A stretch of 64,000 bases of DNA from Chitinophaga sp. (GTDB lineage: Bacteria; Bacteroidota; Bacteroidia; Chitinophagales; Chitinophagaceae). The stretch covers positions 682,001-746,000 of the forward strand of contig NZ_JAGHZS010000001.1 of NCBI RefSeq assembly GCF_017745275.1, written 5' to 3'. The notes below the pieces were generated by a model. That model was not told the origin of the DNA. It was given only the letters and a program-made list of their open reading frames with translations, and did not search any database. Below are positions 51,802 to 60,058 of this stretch, piece after piece (the stretch's first letter is position 1; every line of letters starts with the position of its first letter). The position numbers and the translations under genes are program-made.

Positions 51802-52968
51802 ATGAACCGTATATTACTTGTTTGCATCCTCCTGGTAGGATGCTTTATGGAAACCTCCGCACAATACGCGGATCTCGTACTGCCAGGTGCCACACAAACC
51901 AGCCGCTATCTGCCATTGCTGAAAAATAAACGGGTAGCTATGATGGTGAATCAAACCGCTACTATCGGGAAAACCCACCTGGTAGATTCCCTACTGAAGC
52001 TCCATGTAAAAATCCAAAAGATCTTCAGCCCGGAACATGGCTTCAGGGGCAATGCCGGCCACGGCGAAACAGTCGCCAACAGCATCGATTCTGCCACTGG
52101 TATTCCCATTGTGTCGCTCTACGGCAAACACCGCAAAGCCACCGCTGCAGACCTGAAAGATGTGGATATCCTCCTCTTCGATATACAGGATGTGGGTACC
52201 CGCTTCTTTACTTACATCTCCTCCCTGCAGGAACTCATGGAATCTGCTGCTGAAAACAATAAAACCCTCGTGATCCTGGACCGTCCAAACCCTAATGGAG
52301 ATTATGTTGACGGTCCCATCCTCGATACCGCTTTTCGCTCTTTTATCGGCATGCAGCCTATTCCCATTGTGCATGGCATGACAGTAGGTGAATATGCCCG
52401 CATGCTCAACGGAGAACACTGGCTCAGCAAAGGTGTACAATGCAACATTAAAGTGATTCCCTGCGAAAACTACAGCCATCAAACGTTTTACCGCGTTCCC
52501 ATTAAACCCTCTCCCAACTTGCCTAACATGGCCGCTATCAACCTGTATTCTTCGCTCTGCTTTTTTGAAGGAACAGTACTCAGCCTGGGACGCGGCACCG
52601 ACAAACCTTTCCAGGTATACGGCTCTCCGCTGTTTCCTAAACAAGGCTTCTCTTTTACACCCCGCGCCAGCGCTATCAATCCTACACCGGTACTTAAAGA
52701 TCAGCTCTGCTATGGCTACGACCTGAGTAATGCACCGGAAACGGTTCCTCACAAAGGCCGCAGAATTGAATTGAAATGGCTGATAGATGCGTACAAAATA
52801 TTCCCGGACAAAGACAAATTTTTCATTCCCTTCTTCTCTAAAGTAGCCGGCAATACACAGCTGCAACAACAAATTGTAAAAGGGGTTTCGGAAGAAGATA
52901 TCCGCAAAAGCTGGGAGCCCGGCTTAGCGAAGTTTAAAGTAATACGGGCGAAGTACCTGTTGTATTAG
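51802..52968 (+). CDS. exo-beta-N-acetylmuramidase NamZ-type protein (DUF1343)
   Basis: The product is about 388 residues from the ATG at 51802, which gives a signal peptide (RILLVCILLVGCFMETSAQ); a TTG at 51784 is the only earlier choice. DUF1343 motifs are clear: NQTATIGKTHLVDSLL, FSPEHGFRGNAGHGE, VSLYGKHRKA, LLFDIQDVGTRFFTYISSL, VILDRPNPNGDYVDGP and SLGRGTDKPFQVYG. NamZ enzymes remove terminal N-acetylmuramic acid from peptidoglycan fragments. The protein is exported. The signal contains a Cys (VGC) that could make it a lipoprotein, though the spacing before SAQ suggests ordinary cleavage. Confidence 0.88.
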   Translation: MNRILLVCILLVGCFMETSAQYADLVLPGATQTSRYLPLLKNKRVAMMVNQTATIGKTHLVDSLLKLHVKIQKIFSPEHGFRGNAGHGETVANSIDSATGIPIVSLYGKHRKATAADLKDVDILLFDIQDVGTRFFTYISSLQELMESAAENNKTLVILDRPNPNGDYVDGPILDTAFRSFIGMQPIPIVHGMTVGEYARMLNGEHWLSKGVQCNIKVIPCENYSHQTFYRVPIKPSPNLPNMAAINLYSSLCFFEGTVLSLGRGTDKPFQVYGSPLFPKQGFSFTPRASAINPTPVLKDQLCYGYDLSNAPETVPHKGRRIELKWLIDAYKIFPDKDKFFIPFFSKVAGNTQLQQQIVKGVSEEDIRKSWEPGLAKFKVIRAKYLLY

Positions 52969-52987
52969 CATTTAGCCATTGGCTTTT

Positions 52988-53053
52988 AGCTTTTAGCAAA
53001 ATGCAGCGGAGATTAACATATAACATGTTCTTCGCTGCATTTTGCTAAAAGCT
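52988..53053. repeat. inverted repeat, TTAGC class, opposite orientation to h (element i)
   Basis: A perfect 21-bp stem (52988-53008 with 53033-53053, AGCTTTTAGCAAAATGCAGCG) has a 24-base loop. The stretch from GCAGCGGAG through the loop is nearly the reverse complement of that in element h. Further TTAGC units continue leftward to the namZ stop. It lies between namZ and fmt, both on the + strand. Confidence 0.92.
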
Positions 53054-53054
53054 T

Positions 53055-53062
53055 TATTTTTG
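53055..53062 (+). promoter_or_regulatory. -7 box of fmt (TATTTTTG) at the edge of element i
   Basis: TATTTTTG fits TAnnTTTG and begins two bases after element i. It ends six bases before the fmt ATG, so the transcript would have almost no leader. Confidence 0.4.
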
Positions 53063-53068
53063 CCCTCT

Positions 53069-53998
53069 ATGAGTAAAGACCTCCGTATAATTTTTATGGG
53101 TACGCCCGATTTCGCAGTGGCATCCCTGGATATATTAGTGCAACACGGCTTTAATATTGTTGCGGTGATCACAGCACCTGATAAGCCCGCGGGACGTGGA
53201 TTACAGCTACAGGAAAGCGCCGTGAAACAATATGCCGTGAGCAAAGGACTACCGGTATTACAACCGGAAAAGCTGAAGAACCCTGATTTCATTGCCACTT
53301 TAAAGGAGTTGAAAGCAGATCTGCAGGTAGTAGTGGCATTTCGTATGTTGCCGGAAATAGTATGGAATATGCCACCGGAAGGCACTATTAATGTACATGC
53401 GTCGCTGTTGCCTCATTACCGCGGTGCAGCGCCTATTAACTGGGCCATCATCAACGGTGAAAAAGTATCTGGTGTAACTACCTTTAAGCTGCAGCACGAA
53501 ATTGATACCGGAGATATCCTGTTCAGCGACAAAGTTGCCATCCGGGAAGATGAAACTGCCGGCGAATTACATGATGCACTCATGCACACCGGCGCCCAAT
53601 TGCTGCTAAAAACAGTACAAGCCATTGCCGCCGGTAATGCCGTGGGAACGCCACAAGCCAACATCCCCGCCGCCGATATTAAACATGCGCCTAAAATATT
53701 CAAGGAAACCTGCCAGATCAACTGGCAACAACCATTGGATAAGATCTATAACCATGTGAGGGGATTAAGCCCGTATCCGGCCGCCTGGACCGTTTTTCAG
53801 GGCAAAAATCTGAAGATATACAAAGCTCACAAAGAACTGACCACCCCTTCCAAAGCACCGGGAGAATTTGATACCGATCAAAAAACCTATGTAAAAATTG
53901 CTGCTGCTGACGGGTATTTATACCTCGATGAAATACAACTGGAAGGCAAGAAGAAAATGGATATTGAAGCATTCTTACGGGGATATCGCTTTCAATAA
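53069..53998 (+). CDS. fmt: methionyl-tRNA formyltransferase
   Basis: The product is about 309 residues from the ATG at 53069 (DLRIIFMGTPDFAVASLD), the family start. The formyl-transfer core has VITAPDKPAGRG, the catalytic INVHASLLPHYRGAAPINWAI and TIxxIDTGDIL-like motifs, followed by a C-terminal OB-fold-like domain (KIYNHVRGLSPYPAAWT). It formylates initiator methionyl-tRNA. The upstream frame from 53042 is rejected because it lies within element i. It converges on the LysM gene through element k. Confidence 0.96.
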   Translation: MSKDLRIIFMGTPDFAVASLDILVQHGFNIVAVITAPDKPAGRGLQLQESAVKQYAVSKGLPVLQPEKLKNPDFIATLKELKADLQVVVAFRMLPEIVWNMPPEGTINVHASLLPHYRGAAPINWAIINGEKVSGVTTFKLQHEIDTGDILFSDKVAIREDETAGELHDALMHTGAQLLLKTVQAIAAGNAVGTPQANIPAADIKHAPKIFKETCQINWQQPLDKIYNHVRGLSPYPAAWTVFQGKNLKIYKAHKELTTPSKAPGEFDTDQKTYVKIAAADGYLYLDEIQLEGKKKMDIEAFLRGYRFQ

Positions 53999-54120
53999 GC
54001 AGAAAGCAAAAAGCAGAAAGCAAAAAGCTATAAAAGCGAATGACCTGAGCGTATGAGTTTAAATACTCGCTCAGGTCATTCGCTTTTATAGCTTTTTGCT
54101 TTCTGCTTTCCGCTTTCTGC
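53999..54120. repeat. 53-bp inverted repeat, AAAGC class (element k)
   Basis: The arms 53999-54051 and 54068-54120 pair at 51 of 53 positions, with a 16-base loop. The inner core is AGCTATAAAAGCGAATGACC. It fills the gap between convergent fmt and the LysM gene. Confidence 0.95.
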
Positions 54121-54125
54121 TTTCC

Positions 54126-55109
54126 TTAGTTCTCATAACTCAACTCGCAATAGAAGCGGGTTTCATTATTACCAAGGGCTTGCATGGCACTGTCGCTCAG
54201 CTTAATGATGAGGCCCGCATTGGCTTTCATCTGCGGAATAACATCCAGTACTTTAGCATATACCGCCTTACCATTTAATGGGTTGGTTACTTTAATGATG
54301 GTGCCACGGGGTGCAGTATTATGCAGCGCATAATATTTTCCTACGGCATTGCTCTTAAACCAGGTACCAGGGCCTTTTTCAGAAGTGGTCTTTTTACCGT
54401 TATTGGTTTGTTCGGCATACAGTTGCTCAAAATCAGCGCTGCTGTTAGCGGCGGCTGGTCTTGCAGGAGGAGGAGTGGGTGTAGCCACTGTTTCTACCGG
54501 TTGTTCTACAACAGGTGCTGCTTTTTCCTTCTCTTTCTTTACTGTTTCCTTTACAGGAGCAGGTGCCGGGGCTGGCGCTGGTGTAACGGCTGTTTCTACA
54601 GGCTCCGCTACCGTTGCTGCTTTCTCTTTTACCTTTTCCACTTTAGGCGCTGCTTCCGCGGCTGCACCACCTGCTTTGATAAAGCCGATGATCACATAAC
54701 TATCTTTCTTCAGTCCATCGCCGGAAAAGTTGTTCCATTGGCGGATGTTATCCAGTGGCACTTTGTTATAGTTCACGCTTACCCGGTACAAAGTTTCCTT
54801 ATCGGTTACTTTATGATATACCGGCTTACCGGTAGCATCAGCTTTTTGTGAAAAGTTAGCTGCGGTTAACGGGATATGCAAATTATGTCCCAGTTGCAAT
54901 CCCTGCTCCATGGATACTTTATTGGCAGCAGCTATTTCTTTTGGCGGTATACCATATGCACGGCTGAGGCTATAAAAATTTTCTCCTTTCTTAACAACAT
55001 GGGATATGTAAAGGGCGGGGGAAGTACCTTGTACCTGCAGCGTGTCCTGCGCCTGCACCGCTCCTGCACTAAAACCAAACAAGACGATTGATAGAATCGA
55101 TTTTACCAT
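54126..55109 (-). CDS. LysM-domain cell-wall protein with RlpA-like C-terminal domain
   Basis: The product has 327 residues with a signal peptide (to about residue 20, VQAQ). The first LysM domain is at about 35-80 (HVVKKGENFYSLSRAYGIPPKEIAAAN), and a second, weaker one at about 98-145 (HKVTDKETLYRVSVNYN). A linker rich in Pro, Ala, Lys and Glu (about 155-225, PAPAPAPAP) leads to a double-psi-beta-barrel domain (GTWFKSNAVGKYYALHN, APRGTIIKVTNPLNGKAVYAKVLD) like RlpA. It would bind peptidoglycan in the periplasm. Whether the barrel is a lytic transglycosylase is uncertain. Confidence 0.85.
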   Translation of the reverse strand: MVKSILSIVLFGFSAGAVQAQDTLQVQGTSPALYISHVVKKGENFYSLSRAYGIPPKEIAAANKVSMEQGLQLGHNLHIPLTAANFSQKADATGKPVYHKVTDKETLYRVSVNYNKVPLDNIRQWNNFSGDGLKKDSYVIIGFIKAGGAAAEAAPKVEKVKEKAATVAEPVETAVTPAPAPAPAPVKETVKKEKEKAAPVVEQPVETVATPTPPPARPAAANSSADFEQLYAEQTNNGKKTTSEKGPGTWFKSNAVGKYYALHNTAPRGTIIKVTNPLNGKAVYAKVLDVIPQMKANAGLIIKLSDSAMQALGNNETRFYCELSYEN

Positions 55110-55416
55110 ACTAACTCTGTTTATGATTGATGATCTGCCTGCTGCCCCGGATATTTCTGCTCTCGTATGTAGTACCCAACGACAACCTAATTATACCATT
55201 GCAGCACCAAAAAATCTGTTTTTTTTATTTGCTATTTCGGGCAACGAATATATGTGTTAAAATTGACAATTTTATTTAATAAACCAAACGAAAAATTCTG
55301 CCTTTTGTTGTGGTGAGCTGCGGGGATCGTTCTCGTCAAATACTCACGGCAAACACCTGTTGGCATTGCATTTCAAGTTGGCCATTATGGGAGATAAATA
55401 GCGATACCTTATTTTT
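55110..55416. other. 307-base gap with no recognised feature
   Basis: AT-rich DNA between two reverse-strand genes. No credible reading frame, no clear TAnnTTTG box toward the LysM gene, no terminator hairpin and no inverted-repeat element of the types above were found. Confidence 0.5.
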
Positions 55417-56829
55417 TTACAATCCTGTAATTTCTTTCAGAATGCGTAACTCTTTCGGGTAGTAATTATTCATGCGGTTAGGTAAAAATTTTGCCCAGCC
55501 AAGATTCATTCCTTCATACCGTACCAGCGCCCAGCCTCTTACTGCCGTAGTCACACCGGGATCTTCTTTACGCAGGTATTGTAATGCCTGCTGCAGGTTA
55601 AGGTCTACCGCCGGTATCTGGTCAGCTACCAGCAAACTCGCCGCCAGCTGATGATCAGGAATTAATTCTTTCTGTCCGGGTTGCCCCGCTTTAACACCCG
55701 CCTTGCGAATATACAATTGTTGCTGCAACAATGGCATTTCAGCAGCTAATAAAGGCGGTAATATCAATACTTCGTCCTGGTGCAGGAGATATTCATAGCT
55801 GGCCGGCACGTTTAACCAGGGCATCATTACCTCACGTTGCCGCGCTGTTAAAGCGACTTTCTTCGGCTCCTTTTCTTTGCCTTTATTACGCACTGACTCC
55901 CCGCTACGCTTGCGGAAACAGGCAATAAAAAAGCCTTCCCCTTTCAACCTGTCGGGATAAAAACGATAACCAGTGCAGTTTCGTTTAGTCGTTACCGTTG
56001 GTACAATTCCCCATTGTTCTTCCAACGGAATGGAGATATTCTCCAGCTCAAAATGATCAGCCAGCCAATCCAGTATGGCCTCATCTTCTTCAGCAGAAAA
56101 AGAGCAGGTAGAATAAATCACTACGCCGCCCTCTTTTACAGCAGGCAACACATCTGCCAGGATACGCTGCTGCCGCTGGCTGCAAAGCGTTACATTTTCC
56201 AGCGACCATTCCGATACCAACTCCGGATCACGGCGGAACAAACCCGAACCGGAACAAGGCGCATCTACTACTACCAGGTCGAAGTAACCCGGCAGCCTGG
56301 AAAAATCACGCGGATCGTTATTCGTCACCACCACGTTGGCGGCGCCCCACTTAGTAAGATTATCCGCCAGCAAAGCCGCACGCGCTTTAATCACCTCATT
56401 GGCCACCAGTAAACTATCAGGGCTGATCACCGATTGCAGTAAGGTAGACTTGCCCCCTGGCGCCGCACACAAATCCAACACCTTCAAAGCGGCCGATACA
56501 TCTACGGTAGCACGCACCGCCTGCTCCAGGAACATTGAAGATGCTTCCTGTACATAATACGCACCCGCATGAAAAAATGGATCGAATGTAAAAGATGGCC
56601 GGGCTGGTAAATAGTATCCCTCACTACTCCACGGTACTTTATTCAGCCCCGCGGCAGACAGGGATTGCAACACCTGCTGCGCTTTCTCCGGTGACGTAAT
56701 TTTATTGGGATTTAACCGCAGGGATGTAATTTTTTCTGCGGCAGCATGAACACGTTCAAATGTTTCCCGGTTATAACCCGGAAGTCCTGCTAATGAATCA
56801 AGCAGCGCTACTGGTAAATGACTGGACAA
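55417..56829 (-). CDS. RsmF-like 16S rRNA m5C methyltransferase (NOL1/NOP2/Sun family)
   Basis: The product has 470 residues. After a helical N-terminal domain comes the SAM domain with KVLDLCAAPGGKSTLL, the catalytic-site DAPCSGSGLFRRDP (first Cys) and VIYSTCSFSAEEDEAI (second Cys). YYVQEASSMF precedes the fold, as in the family. The C-terminal third (about 320-470) has the RsmF/YebU extra domain, including GVKAGQPGQKELIPDHQLA and GWALVRYEGMNLGWAKFL, likely for RNA binding. It methylates a cytidine of ribosomal RNA; the position is not fixed by sequence alone. Confidence 0.9.
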   Translation of the reverse strand: MSSHLPVALLDSLAGLPGYNRETFERVHAAAEKITSLRLNPNKITSPEKAQQVLQSLSAAGLNKVPWSSEGYYLPARPSFTFDPFFHAGAYYVQEASSMFLEQAVRATVDVSAALKVLDLCAAPGGKSTLLQSVISPDSLLVANEVIKARAALLADNLTKWGAANVVVTNNDPRDFSRLPGYFDLVVVDAPCSGSGLFRRDPELVSEWSLENVTLCSQRQQRILADVLPAVKEGGVVIYSTCSFSAEEDEAILDWLADHFELENISIPLEEQWGIVPTVTTKRNCTGYRFYPDRLKGEGFFIACFRKRSGESVRNKGKEKEPKKVALTARQREVMMPWLNVPASYEYLLHQDEVLILPPLLAAEMPLLQQQLYIRKAGVKAGQPGQKELIPDHQLAASLLVADQIPAVDLNLQQALQYLRKEDPGVTTAVRGWALVRYEGMNLGWAKFLPNRMNNYYPKELRILKEITGL

Positions 56830-56843
56830 AGGAAATTTTTCCG

Positions 56844-56851
56844 CAAAAATA
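56844..56851 (-). promoter_or_regulatory. -7 box of the rRNA methyltransferase gene (TATTTTTG)
   Basis: The reverse strand reads TATTTTTG, 14 bases before the ATG at 56829. A TTTG 13 bases further upstream is too close for a normal -33 box. Confidence 0.4.
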
Positions 56852-56927
56852 ATATTTTCTCCGGCAAAGCAGCACAGGGCAAAGCAGCAAAAGAGAATAA
56901 GAAATTCATAGCTCCTTTGCGGGAAAA

Positions 56928-58394
56928 CTATACCTCCTTAACGGCAGTCAGCAGGTCCTGCAGTACTTTCTTGGCATCACCAAACAGCATGGAGGTTTTA
57001 GGTTGAAAGAACAAGTCGTTTTCTATACCGGCATATCCCGGTTTCATGCTACGTTTATTCACAATCACCACTTTCGCATTTTCCACTTCCAGTATAGGCA
57101 TCCCATAAATAGGGCTGGCGGGATCATTTTTGGCAGCGGGGTTTACCACGTCATTGGCGCCGAGGATCAGGACCGCATCTGTTGTGGAAAACTCTGCATT
57201 GGCATCTTCCATTTCCAACAATTTCTCATAAGGTACATCTGCCTCTGCCAGCAACACGTTCATATGCCCCGGCATACGACCCGCCACCGGGTGAATGGCA
57301 TATTTCACTTCTACCCCTTTTTCCTCCAACATTTTTTCCAGTTCATGACACACATGCTGGGCCTGCGCTACCGCCAATCCATAGCCCGGCACAATGATCA
57401 CTTTATTGGCATAGGCCATTACCACCGCCGCATCGCTTAAACTGATTTCTTTATAGCTACCCTGCTCTTTTCCGCCAGCAGCCGCTACTGCACCACCACC
57501 ACCAAAGGAACCAATCAGCACATTCTTCAAAGAACGATTCATGGCTTTGCACATCAGGATCGTCAGAATTGTACCCGCGGAACCAACAAGGATACCACCG
57601 GTGAGCATCACCGGGTTACTATATAAGAATCCGCCACAGGCCGCCGCCACACCCGTAAAGGAGTTAAGTAAAGAAATCACTACCGGCATATCTGCCCCAC
57701 CAATGGGAAGCACAAATAATACACCGTAGAACAATGCCAGCAGGAAAATAATGTAAAAAACGAGGATACCGGTACCGGGCGATACGGCAAATATCATTAA
57801 CAACCAGGCGGACAATCCTACGAGCAACGCCAGCACGCCTAAATTCAGCAGATGTTGTCCTTTGAAAGAAAAATCCTTCACTTTACCCGCCAGCTTGCCC
57901 CATGCAATGATGCTGCCCGCGCAGGACACTGCACCAATCACCAGGCTGAGTAGTATTACCAGTACAGTACCCCGTGATGCTGATGATTCCAGCAGTTGCA
58001 ACACCAGGTGATCATCAGAAACGGGCGCATATAAATTACGGATCAGCGCATGAATATGATTAAATTCTACGATGGAAATTAATGCGGCGCAAGCGCCTCC
58101 CATGCCATTGAACATACTCACCATTTCCGGCATGGCGGTCATCTTTACTTTTTTAGCAGATAACACTCCAATCACGCCTCCAATCAGCAATCCTGAGAAT
58201 ATCCAACCATAATTATGCAGTGGTGCATCATTTACCCGGTAAAGAAAGATAGTACCCACAATCGCCAGCGACATTCCACCAGCCGCTATCAGATTGCCTT
58301 TACGGGCAGTATCCGGCTTGCTTAACATCTTTAGTCCGAGGATAAAAGTAACAGAGCCAATCAGGTAAATAATTGATAAAATGCTGGATCCCAT
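56928..58394 (-). CDS. pntB: NAD(P)+ transhydrogenase subunit beta
   Basis: The product has 488 residues. About nine transmembrane helices fill residues 1-300, and the C-terminal NADP-binding domain III has IIVPGYGLAVAQAQH, VEVKYAIHPVAGRMPGHMNVLLAEADVPY and LILGANDVVNPAA, with VVIVNKRSMKPGYAGI. This subunit couples hydride transfer between NADH and NADP+ to proton movement across the inner membrane. It is the last of three pnt genes, separated from the small subunit by a 126-base gap that is filled by element j. Confidence 0.95.
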   Translation of the reverse strand: MGSSILSIIYLIGSVTFILGLKMLSKPDTARKGNLIAAGGMSLAIVGTIFLYRVNDAPLHNYGWIFSGLLIGGVIGVLSAKKVKMTAMPEMVSMFNGMGGACAALISIVEFNHIHALIRNLYAPVSDDHLVLQLLESSASRGTVLVILLSLVIGAVSCAGSIIAWGKLAGKVKDFSFKGQHLLNLGVLALLVGLSAWLLMIFAVSPGTGILVFYIIFLLALFYGVLFVLPIGGADMPVVISLLNSFTGVAAACGGFLYSNPVMLTGGILVGSAGTILTILMCKAMNRSLKNVLIGSFGGGGAVAAAGGKEQGSYKEISLSDAAVVMAYANKVIIVPGYGLAVAQAQHVCHELEKMLEEKGVEVKYAIHPVAGRMPGHMNVLLAEADVPYEKLLEMEDANAEFSTTDAVLILGANDVVNPAAKNDPASPIYGMPILEVENAKVVIVNKRSMKPGYAGIENDLFFQPKTSMLFGDAKKVLQDLLTAVKEV

Positions 58395-58408
58395 ATTGAG
58401 TAGCTTTT

Positions 58409-58517
58409 AGCTTTTTAGCTTTTAGCCGTTAGCTATTAGCTATTAATAAACGCACGTAAGGTTAATCTTCGCTGCATTTTCTAATAGCTAATAGCTAACG
58501 GCTAAAAGCTAAAAACT
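58409..58517. repeat. long inverted repeat, TTAGC class, inside the pnt operon (element j)
   Basis: Left arm 58409-58445 and right arm 58482-58517 are complementary apart from one missing base, built from TTAGC units. The 36-base loop contains GGTTAATCTTCGCTGCATTTT, which resembles the right half of element h; the left half of that core is missing. It fills the gap between pntAB and pntB. Confidence 0.92.
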
Positions 58518-58520
58518 GGT

Positions 58521-58832
58521 TCATTTCCTTTTACCTTTAAACATCTCCAGCATGCGGTCTGTTACCACAAAGCCGCCCACTACGTTGATGGTACCCAGTA
58601 TTACCGCCAGGAAGCCGATGATCAACGCCACATAATTATCCGGCTCTGCTTTCCCCATCACAATAATGGCACCTATGATCACCACCCCGTGGATGGCGTT
58701 GGCACCACTCATCAGCGGCGTATGCAGTACAGACGGTACTCTTGAAATAACTTCCACCCCCAGGAAAATGGAGAGAATAACAATGTAGATCAGGTCGATA
58801 TGCTGGTGAAGAAAAGCAAAAATATATTCCAT
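58521..58832 (-). CDS. pntAB: NAD(P)+ transhydrogenase subunit alpha part 2 (membrane)
   Basis: The product has 103 residues with three transmembrane helices (about 12-28, 38-58 and 66-88). VEVISRVPSVLHTPLMSGANAIHGVVIIGA is the highly conserved motif of this subunit. It is the membrane part of the alpha subunit when that is split in two. It lies 34 bases after pntAA. The stop is followed at once by element j. Confidence 0.95.
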   Translation of the reverse strand: MEYIFAFLHQHIDLIYIVILSIFLGVEVISRVPSVLHTPLMSGANAIHGVVIIGAIIVMGKAEPDNYVALIIGFLAVILGTINVVGGFVVTDRMLEMFKGKRK

Positions 58833-58866
58833 GTTGAACAGGTATTTACAATCCTAACGAGGGCCG

Positions 58867-59997
58867 TTAAGCCGGCTGCATCATGCTTTTCACACGATCA
58901 TTCACAATTTCTCTGTTATGTGTGATACAGGCACCACGTACAATATCATCTTCAAAATCCAGGTGCAGAGCGCCTTCCCGGGTAAGGATCAGCTTCAGAA
59001 AGTTAAATACATTCTTTGCATATAACTTGCTGGCATCAGCTGGCATGGTAGCTGGCAGGTTGGAATCACCGATAATGGTAACGCCGTTATAATGCACCGT
59101 TTCATTGTTCTTTGTCTGACTGGTATTACCGCCGGTAGCTGCTGCCAGATCTACGATCACGGAGCCGACACGCATACGGTCCAGCATTTCATTGCTGACC
59201 AGTATCGGCGCTGTTTTGCCCGGAATTTGCGCCGTAGTAATCACAATATCTGCTTTGGCTATACTTTCCGCAATCCGTTGTTGTTGTTTTTGTTTGTAGT
59301 CGTCTGTTTGTTCTACTGCATAGCCACCGGCTGCAGAAGCATCCGCTGCGCCTTCTACTTCCACAAATTTTGCCCCCAGGCTCATCACCTCTTCTTTCAC
59401 GGCAGGACGGGTGTCGAACACTTCTACCACTGCCCCTAAACGACGGGCCGTAGCGATAGCCTGCAGGCCGGCTACACCTGCACCCAGTATCAGTACTTTC
59501 GCCGGCGCAATGCTGCCGGCTGCGGTCATTAACATAGGGAAATAACGCCCATAGCTATACGCTGCCAGCAATACCGCTTTGTAACCGGCAATATTGGCCT
59601 GGGAACTAAGCACATCCATGGCCTGTGCACGGGTAGTGCGGGGAATAGTATCTAAACTGAAAGAAGTAATGTTGCGGGAAGCCCAGTATTCCACTTCGCT
59701 TACACGATAGAGTGGTTGTAAAATACCTACTATGATTTTACCGGCTGGTACCTGGTCTGCCAGCTCCCGGGAAGGAGGCTGCAGGGTAAAAATGATGTCT
59801 GCGCCGGAAAGAATGTCTGCTGCAGTTTTAATCAATGCTCCCGCCTGCATATAGGCGTCGTCGTTATAGCTGGCATTGTTGCCGGCTCCCTGCTCCACCC
59901 ACACGGTCACCGACATTTGCTGCAGTTGCTTTACTACTTCAGGGACAAGAGACACCCTGGTTTCGCCGTTTTTTTCTTTTAAAATTCCTGCAATCAT
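58867..59997 (-). CDS. pntAA: NAD(P)+ transhydrogenase subunit alpha part 1
   Basis: The product has 376 residues. It is the NAD-binding domain I: opening MIAGILKEKNGETRVSLVPE, the RQD-like loop region, and the Rossmann motif KVLILGAGVAGLQAIATARRLGAVVEVFD (about 168-196). IVITTAQIPGKTAPILV and VIVDLAAATGGN are also typical. It is cytoplasmic and transfers hydride from NADH. It heads the three-gene pnt operon. The start at 59997 gives the family N-terminus. Confidence 0.95.
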   Translation of the reverse strand: MIAGILKEKNGETRVSLVPEVVKQLQQMSVTVWVEQGAGNNASYNDDAYMQAGALIKTAADILSGADIIFTLQPPSRELADQVPAGKIIVGILQPLYRVSEVEYWASRNITSFSLDTIPRTTRAQAMDVLSSQANIAGYKAVLLAAYSYGRYFPMLMTAAGSIAPAKVLILGAGVAGLQAIATARRLGAVVEVFDTRPAVKEEVMSLGAKFVEVEGAADASAAGGYAVEQTDDYKQKQQQRIAESIAKADIVITTAQIPGKTAPILVSNEMLDRMRVGSVIVDLAAATGGNTSQTKNNETVHYNGVTIIGDSNLPATMPADASKLYAKNVFNFLKLILTREGALHLDFEDDIVRGACITHNREIVNDRVKSMMQPA

Positions 59998-60058
59998 CTG
60001 GTGGAAATTTATAATGGAATTTAAAGAAAAAACGCCAACAACGAACTATTTTCCGGAA

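Noticed and set aside
54321..54851. A 176-codon + strand frame
   Set aside because: It is the antisense of the Pro/Ala/Lys linker of the LysM gene; its Cys/Arg-rich composition is a by-product of that repeat.
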